Assembly: GCA_016936555.1 (NCBI GenBank)
Contig: JAFGXR010000080.1
Span: forward strand, 1-64,000
Source of the DNA: Spirochaetales bacterium
GTDB taxonomy: Bacteria > Spirochaetota > Spirochaetia > DSM-2461
Length of the DNA stretch: 64,000 nt
Direction of reading: 5' to 3'
Position 1 is the first letter of the stretch. Every line of letters begins with the position of its first letter. The notes beneath the pieces are model-generated. The model did no database searches. It had not been told where the DNA came from and saw only the letters and a program-made list of their open reading frames with translations. This document shows, in pieces, positions 59,862-64,000 of the stretch. The position numbers and the translations under genes are program-made.

Positions 59862-59875
59862 CTCTATAAAGCATC

Positions 59876-60862
59876 TTATTCATAAAGGAAACAGGCCACC
59901 TGATGGTCACCCTTAACTGCTTTGAGCTCGGGTATACTTCCTTTACATTTCTCCATTCTCTTTGGACATCTGTCGTAAAAATAACAACCGTGTCTTTCCG
60001 TATCGGGTGAAGGCACGTCGCCTTCGAGAACGATTCTCTCCCTGGTTCTTTCGATCTTCGGATCCGGTATGGGGACAGCGGAAAGAAGAGCCTGGGTATA
60101 GGGGTGGAGAGGTTCCACATAAAGATCGTTGGCCGGAGAGAGTTCAGCAATGATTCCGAGATACATTACAGCAACCCTGTCGCTTATGTGCTCGACAACA
60201 GCGAGATCGTGAGCAATAAACAGGTATGTCAGATCGAACTCTTTCTGAAGATCGTCCAGAAGGTTGAGAACCTGCGCCTGGATTGATACATCAAGGGCTG
60301 ATACGGGCTCGTCAAGAAGCAGGAGCTTGGGGTTGAGAGCCAGAGCCCTTCCGATACCGATTCTCTGTTTCTGTCCGCCGGAAAACTCATGGGGATATCT
60401 GTTCTTGAAGAATCGGGACAACCCGACGATTTCCATAAGCTCATCGACGCGACGGGAGATCTCCTCTTTTGTCATGTTGATGATTTTTCTCTGCGAATAG
60501 ATCTGAAGTGGTTCGGAGAGGATCTGCGAAACTGTCATTCTCGGGTTCAGGGAACCGTAGGGATCCTGAAAAACCATCTGCATATTTTTTCTGGCCGCGA
60601 TAAGGGGCTTCTGTTTTAAAGTTGCAAGATCCACGCCCTCGAACAGGACATTTCCCGCTGTGGGCCGGTAGAGCTGGTCAATAGCACGTACAGTGGTGGA
60701 TTTACCGCATCCCGATTCTCCTACGAGACCGAGTGTTTCACCTTTGTACAAATCAAATGAGACACCGTCGACAGCTCTGATGACGTTGCGGGAACCTTTT
60801 ATGGGAAAATGCTGCTTTAAACCCTGAACCTGAAGCAGGACTTCTTTATTTTCTTTTGCCAT
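59876..60862 (-). CDS. oppF: Oligopeptide ABC transporter ATPase OppF
   Basis: 328-residue ATPase of a peptide importer. Walker A is GESGCGKST near 52-60, signature [15 protein letters not shown] near 160-174, Walker [13 protein letters not shown] near 180-191. The C-terminal Opp-type region with [14 protein letters not shown] (cysteine pattern) is present. The ATG overlaps the oppD stop by one base (TAATG). Confidence 0.95.
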   Translation of the reverse strand: MAKENKEVLLQVQGLKQHFPIKGSRNVIRAVDGVSFDLYKGETLGLVGESGCGKSTTVRAIDQLYRPTAGNVLFEGVDLATLKQKPLIAARKNMQMVFQDPYGSLNPRMTVSQILSEPLQIYSQRKIINMTKEEISRRVDELMEIVGLSRFFKNRYPHEFSGGQKQRIGIGRALALNPKLLLLDEPVSALDVSIQAQVLNLLDDLQKEFDLTYLFIAHDLAVVEHISDRVAVMYLGIIAELSPANDLYVEPLHPYTQALLSAVPIPDPKIERTRERIVLEGDVPSPDTERHGCYFYDRCPKRMEKCKGSIPELKAVKGDHQVACFLYE

Positions 60863-61845
60863 TATTTATTCTCCTCATAGAGCCAGCAGGCTACTTCTCT
60901 CTTTCCTTCCAGGCTGACGACAGGCGGATATTTGCGGGTGCAGACATCCATGGCTTTTTCGCATCTCGGGTGGAAAGGACAGCATTCGGGGAGATCGATT
61001 ACGTTCGGCGGCTGACCGTCTATGGAGAAAAGTCTTCCCGATCCCTTTTCATCCAGTCTGGGAATAGACTGAATAAGACCATTGGTGTAGGGATGTTTGG
61101 GAGATTCGAAAAGATCATCAACCGGCGCTCTTTCGACGATACGGCCGGCGTACATAACGCAGACATTATCGCACATGCCGGCTACGACTCCGAGGTCATG
61201 GGTGATCATGATTACAGCTGTTTCCAATTTTTCGGAAAGGTCCTTGATCAGGTCGAGGATCTGGGCCTGAATGGTAACGTCGAGAGCTGTGGTAGGCTCA
61301 TCGGCAATGAGGATTTCCGGGTTACAGCTGAGAGCGATCGCGATCATAACCCTCTGTCTCATACCACCGGAAAACTGATGGGGATAGGCATCGATTCTTC
61401 TCTCCGCAGCGGGAATCCCTACGAGTTTGAGCATCTCAATGGCTTTCTTTCTCGCCTCGGCTTTATCGAGCCCCTGGTGTAGCCTGATAGTCTCGATCAG
61501 CTGGGTCGAAATTCGCAAGTACGGGTTGAGCGCCGTCATGGGGTCCTGGAAGATCATGGAGATTCTGTTCCCCCGGATCCGGCTCATCTCTTTCTCATTG
61601 AGCTTGAGAATATCAACTCCGTCGAGAAGAACTTCACCACCGACGATTTTTCCGGGAGGCATGGGAATCAGCTTCATGATGGACATATTGGTTACGGACT
61701 TTCCGGATCCGGACTCACCTACCAGGCCGAGGGTTTCCCCTTTATCGAGCCTGAAGCTGACGCCATCCACAGCCTTAACGATTCCGGCATCGGTTCTGAA
61801 ATATGTTTTGAGGTCCTTGACCTCTAAGATCGTTTTGTTTTCCAC
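60862..61845 (-). CDS. oppD: Oligopeptide ABC transporter ATPase OppD
   Basis: 327-residue ATPase partner of OppF. Walker A is GESGSGKSV near 42-50, signature FSGGMRQRVMIAIAL near 158-172, Walker B ILIADEPTTALD near 178-189. The C-terminal cysteine motif is CCPFHPRCEKAMDVC. The start is GTG 61845 with GGGGAAG upstream, and it lies 11 bases after oppC. Confidence 0.95.
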   Translation of the reverse strand: MENKTILEVKDLKTYFRTDAGIVKAVDGVSFRLDKGETLGLVGESGSGKSVTNMSIMKLIPMPPGKIVGGEVLLDGVDILKLNEKEMSRIRGNRISMIFQDPMTALNPYLRISTQLIETIRLHQGLDKAEARKKAIEMLKLVGIPAAERRIDAYPHQFSGGMRQRVMIAIALSCNPEILIADEPTTALDVTIQAQILDLIKDLSEKLETAVIMITHDLGVVAGMCDNVCVMYAGRIVERAPVDDLFESPKHPYTNGLIQSIPRLDEKGSGRLFSIDGQPPNVIDLPECCPFHPRCEKAMDVCTRKYPPVVSLEGKREVACWLYEENK

Positions 61846-61856
61846 TTGTCTTCCCC

Positions 61857-62954
61857 TTAAACTCTGTTTTTACTCTGAGGATCGAAAGCATCTCTGAGTC
61901 CGTCTCCAAGGAAGTTCATACTGAAGAGGAACAGAGCCATTGCGAAAGCCGGCCAAATCAGTCTCCAGGGGAAATTCGTCATGCCCTGCATGGAGTCCTG
62001 AATGAGAGATCCCCAGGAAGCATAAGGAGCGGAAACTCCCAGGCCGAGGAAGGAAAGGAAAGACTCAAGCATGATAAAGGCTGGAACTCTCAGCGTTGCG
62101 TATACGATGATGATGCCCAGGGTGTTGGGAACCAGATGTTTGAAAATGATTCTACCGGGGCTGGCCCCCATGGAACGGGCCGCTTCTACGAAAACCGAGT
62201 TTTTCAGAGACATGATCTGTCCCCTCATAACTCTTGCCGTCGTAAGCCAGCTGACCACGGAAAGGGCAATAAACAGGTTGAAAATGTTTTTTCCGAAAAT
62301 AGCCATGAGGATGATAACCAGGAGCATGTAGGGCAACCCGTACATAACCTCGATAAACCGGGAGATAAAGTAATCGACTTTACCTCCGACATATCCAGCA
62401 ATCGCTCCGATAACGATTCCGATAATGACCGAAGTAATCGTACCTATAAGGCCGATGGCCATGGAGACCTGTCCGCCGTAGATGATGCGGGAAAGCATAT
62501 CCCGGCCGAGGTCATCGGTCCCGAGAAGATAACGCATCTTGTGAACGAGAATCTCTTTACCGTCGATAACCATGGTCTGATGGTCGACATCATATTCCAT
62601 CTGGGCGATTCTCTCTTTCTCTGCCTCATTCATTTCAGATCGCTTTTCTTTCGCCATCAGGCGCCCGATCAGATCGATCTGTCTCTCGATCATCAGCTCG
62701 CCGGCTGTTTTTGTAAGAGAAGGCGGAAGATACTGATGATCCAGGATCTGTCTGTCATAGGCGTGAATAGGGAGGATAGGCGCCAGTGATGCCAGAAGAG
62801 CATAAAGGGCGACCATGACCAGCCCGAACATGGACATTTTATTCTTTTTGAGTCTTTTCCACGCATCAGCTGTCAGGCTTTCCCCTTTCAGCGTCTGATT
62901 GAACTCATTTACAGCTTCGTGCTTGTTTGTATTTTTGACTTTATTGTCACTCAT
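61857..62954 (-). CDS. oppC: Oligopeptide ABC transporter permease OppC
   Basis: 365-residue inner-membrane permease. The first helix is near 40-60 (MSMFGLVMVALYALLASLAP). A long periplasmic loop (about 65-145), rich in charged residues (RQIDLIGRLMAKEKRSEMNE), precedes the core, which begins at LGTDDLGRDMLSRIIYGG. The EAA loop is VEAARSMGASPGRIIFKHLVP near 250-270. ATG 62954 has GGGGG upstream; the open frame extends to 63014 into oppB. The loop is larger than in common OppC. Confidence 0.92.
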   Translation of the reverse strand: MSDNKVKNTNKHEAVNEFNQTLKGESLTADAWKRLKKNKMSMFGLVMVALYALLASLAPILPIHAYDRQILDHQYLPPSLTKTAGELMIERQIDLIGRLMAKEKRSEMNEAEKERIAQMEYDVDHQTMVIDGKEILVHKMRYLLGTDDLGRDMLSRIIYGGQVSMAIGLIGTITSVIIGIVIGAIAGYVGGKVDYFISRFIEVMYGLPYMLLVIILMAIFGKNIFNLFIALSVVSWLTTARVMRGQIMSLKNSVFVEAARSMGASPGRIIFKHLVPNTLGIIIVYATLRVPAFIMLESFLSFLGLGVSAPYASWGSLIQDSMQGMTNFPWRLIWPAFAMALFLFSMNFLGDGLRDAFDPQSKNRV

Positions 62955-62967
62955 CAAAAGCCCCCGA

Positions 62968-63897
62968 TTATTGGTAGGAAATTCTGGGATCAAGGAATGA
63001 ATAGAGGATATCAACGAGAAAGTTCATTAAGATAACCACTGTTGAATAAACGATGATAACACCCATAATCATTGTGTAGTCCCTGTTTAGAGATGATTGA
63101 ACGAAAAAACGTCCAAGACCGGGGATTCTGAAAATCTGTTCTATGACAACTGAACCGGTTATGATACCCGAATAGGCGATACCGAGGTAGCTGACTACGG
63201 GAAGCATGGCTCCCTTGAGAACATGCTTGAGAATAATCATTGTCGGTGACAGACCTTTTGCCTTTGCCGTTCTGACATAATCCGATCTGATAACTTCCAG
63301 AACGCTGGAGCGTGACAGACGGGCTATGCTGGCGAAGTAGGACATGGACAATGCGATAAGCGGCATAAGTACCGTTTTCCAGCCGTCAGGTCCGGTTATC
63401 CATCCGGATGTGGGAAGAATTTTCAGCTTCATGGCAAAAATAAGCATTAGAACCGGTCCGATGACAAAAGCCGGAACCGATACACCGAAGACGGCGATGG
63501 ACATGGCTGTGTAATCAAGCCAGGTATTCTGGTTCAAAGCGGCGATAATTCCGGCCAGAACACCGAAAAACGTCGCAGCCATAAGTGCTAGAGTTCCGAG
63601 GAGAAGAGAATGAGGGAGACTGTTGGAAATAAGATCTGTAACGGTCTGATCCTTATACTTGTAGGAAGGCCCGAAGTCTCCACGGATGATTCCGCCCAGA
63701 TAGCGGAAATATTGTTTGATCAGCGGCTCGTCGAGGTGATATTTCGCCTCTATGTTAGCCTGAACAGCCGGAGGAATAGCTCTCTCTCTATCGAAAGGAC
63801 CACCGGGAGCGATTCTCATTATTATAAAAGCAACTGTGGTAATAATGAGCAACGTCGGTATCATACCGAGAAAACGTTTTAAGATATATTTTGTCAT
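62968..63897 (-). CDS. oppB: Oligopeptide ABC transporter permease OppB
   Basis: 309-residue permease with about six membrane helices, starting MTKYILKRFLGMIPTLLIIT. Family marks are RIAPGGPFDRERA near 28-40, and the EAA-type loop VRTAKAKGLSPTMIILKHVLK near 208-228. It ends with LDPRISYQ as typical. GAGG precedes the ATG. Any oppA gene would lie beyond the window end. Confidence 0.95.
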   Translation of the reverse strand: MTKYILKRFLGMIPTLLIITTVAFIIMRIAPGGPFDRERAIPPAVQANIEAKYHLDEPLIKQYFRYLGGIIRGDFGPSYKYKDQTVTDLISNSLPHSLLLGTLALMAATFFGVLAGIIAALNQNTWLDYTAMSIAVFGVSVPAFVIGPVLMLIFAMKLKILPTSGWITGPDGWKTVLMPLIALSMSYFASIARLSRSSVLEVIRSDYVRTAKAKGLSPTMIILKHVLKGAMLPVVSYLGIAYSGIITGSVVIEQIFRIPGLGRFFVQSSLNRDYTMIMGVIIVYSTVVILMNFLVDILYSFLDPRISYQ

Positions 63898-64000
63898 TGA
63901 AAAACCTCATTGACGATTTTTGTAACCTGAAAACTCAGGCTCATCAATCGAGTAATAAATTTTCTGTTTTTAAATCGGAAAGAATTCAGTAATTACTCAA

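Noticed and set aside
1-64000. tRNA, rRNA, CRISPR arrays, riboswitches, replication origin
   Set aside because: None was recognised on reading both strands. Small RNAs without clear hallmarks could have been missed.

Overview
The window looks like a chromosomal segment of a free-living, anaerobic, sugar-fermenting spirochaete (Spirochaeta/Sediminispirochaeta/Oceanispirochaeta type). The main indications are a very large acidic TPR membrane protein resembling spirochaetal periplasmic flagellar collar proteins, a DUF5312-like protein, a Bdr-like coiled-coil membrane protein, many LPP20/FecR/TPR lipoproteins, an NADH-type trimeric [FeFe] hydrogenase, glycogen phosphorylase and several sugar or peptide ABC transporters. 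No rRNA, tRNA, CRISPR array or intact mobile element was found. The genus is an inference.

Layout. 1-7.2 kb: an apparently shortened LVIVD lipoprotein, a NeuB-family synthase, a REC-DUF3369-HD-GYP regulator, a phosphohexomutase, trpS (minus) and a Bdr-like protein. 7.3-10.3 kb: an OmpR/PhoB-type regulator with Glu at the phosphoacceptor position, then a promoter carrying two clusters of 11-bp-phased TTCACA repeats, then an abundant-type outer-membrane protein with an acidic insertion. 10.5-14.9 kb: a maltodextrin-type ABC transporter (binding protein and two permeases, no ATPase) followed by a LacI-family regulator. 14.9-19.5 kb: engB, an OmpA-like protein, aroK, and a Crp-like regulator with a glycosyltransferase. 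19.5-25.8 kb: the hydrogenase operon hydC-HATPase-ferredoxin-hydB-hydA (minus), with divergent DRTGG and PHP genes. 25.9-28.6 kb: LPP20/FecR lipoproteins. 28.6-36.6 kb: an AKR-like protein, ychF, a small Cys protein, DUF5312-like, queG, VanZ, a radical-SAM protein and a binding lipoprotein. 36.7-37.8 kb: a stand-alone MalK/UgpC-type ATPase. 37.9-44.2 kb: an MCP-like soluble protein, a LysM lipoprotein and a lipoprotein operon (LpoB-like, COG3014-like, LPP20-like). 44.4-51.7 kb: glgP, small proteins, a vWA protein, a GGDEF cyclase and thioredoxin. 52.6-54.1 kb: a decayed region with a binding-protein pseudogene, IS-end-like repeats and ssb. 54.2-59.8 kb: the giant TPR protein, a CBM48-like exported protein and a hydroxyacid dehydrogenase. 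59.9-64 kb: oppBCDF (minus).

How the parts connect. A LacI-type palindrome (TGTGCAA-N4-TTGCACA, usually with central CG) lies at the start sites of both the maltodextrin transporter and glgP, so the regulator at 13915 probably controls both. The stand-alone ATPase at 36693 could energise that transporter. The hydrogenase operon has its own promoter with a palindrome at the start site.

A recurrent feature is a -10-like hexamer 6-7 nt before the start codon with no Shine-Dalgarno sequence. It occurs in more than a dozen genes on both strands and suggests frequent leaderless transcripts. Other points are the Glu-for-Asp receiver, the phased repeats before the porin-like gene, the degenerate AKR active site, the pseudogene with a C8 tract, and a 95-bp antisense overlap of queG with a VanZ gene.
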